From contig NZ_JBEXCV010000280.1 in NCBI RefSeq assembly GCF_040605455.1, forward strand, positions 1-5,910: DNA of 5,910 nt. The letters are read 5' to 3'. The translations under genes and the position numbers were made by a program. This DNA comes from Embleya sp040605455. GTDB lineage: Bacteria; Actinomycetota; Actinomycetes; Streptomycetales; Streptomycetaceae. Below are positions 5,875-5,910 of the stretch, piece by piece; positions within the stretch are counted from its first letter, which is position 1; each line of letters opens with the position of its first letter. Below the pieces are notes generated by a model. That model searched no databases. It was not told where the DNA came from and saw only the letters and a list, made by a program, of their open reading frames with translations.

Positions 5875-5910
5875 AACGGCTTCGACGTCGGGCACGACGT
5901 CGAAGCCGTT
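5875..5910 (+). terminator. Strong stem-loop terminator after the decarboxylase
   Basis: AACGGCTTCGACGTCG at 5875-5890 and its exact reverse complement at 5895-5910 form a 16-bp perfect stem around the tetraloop GGCA. It starts 31 bases after the stop codon and runs to the last base of the window, so a following T-tract or a longer stem cannot be judged. The AA/TT ends would let it work in both directions. It most likely ends the decarboxylase transcript. Confidence 0.85.

Noticed and set aside
4461..5876. Minus-strand 471-residue open frame over the decarboxylase 3' half
   Set aside because: It is antisense to well-conserved decarboxylase sequence, has no ribosome binding site of note and no domain.
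1..5910. tRNA, rRNA, CRISPR array, insertion sequence or prophage attachment site
   Set aside because: No cloverleaf, no regularly spaced repeats, no transposase-like sequence and no terminal inverted repeats with target duplications were seen on either strand.

Overview
The window looks like chromosomal DNA from a high-GC actinomycete, most likely Streptomyces or a relative. The bases are G/C-dominated with strong G/C at third codon positions. It carries a Streptomyces-type secreted tripeptidyl-aminopeptidase-like protease, a DUF664/DinB-type fragment and a TetR/MFS pair typical of that group. The genus cannot be fixed from sequence alone.

Layout from left to right. (1) A short hairpin at the left edge lies just past the stop of a minus-strand gene. 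(2) Positions 59-1684 (minus) encode an intact exported S33-family alpha/beta hydrolase with a signal peptide and a visible Ser/Asp/His triad. (3) Positions 1837-3255 are a gene graveyard. A TetR regulator lacking its N-terminus, a 61-codon piece of a GH3 glycosidase on the opposite strand, and the first 123 residues of a DHA2-type MFS exporter are butted together with sharp junctions. A DUF664/DinB C-terminal fragment lies further right. A palindromic operator-like site survives upstream of the truncated exporter. (4) Positions 3256-3527 are non-coding: a perfect 14-bp palindrome, a 12-bp palindrome and a G/C-rich leader that can fold. (5) Positions 3528-5843 (plus) encode an intact 771-residue fold-type-I Orn/Lys/Arg decarboxylase, closest by recall to Pseudomonas LdcA. 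It keeps the catalytic Lys, Asp and His but departs from the usual residues at the cofactor-phosphate loop. (6) A 15-bp tandem duplication spans its stop codon, and a perfect 16-bp stem-loop, probably its terminator, ends the window.

The two intact genes appear to be independent single-gene units: one exported peptidase and one cytoplasmic amino-acid decarboxylase making a polyamine or diamine. No shared pathway is evident. I do not see a clear undescribed multi-gene system. The points most worth a second look are the three-way gene-fragment mosaic, the altered cofactor loop of the decarboxylase and the palindrome in the intergenic region before it.
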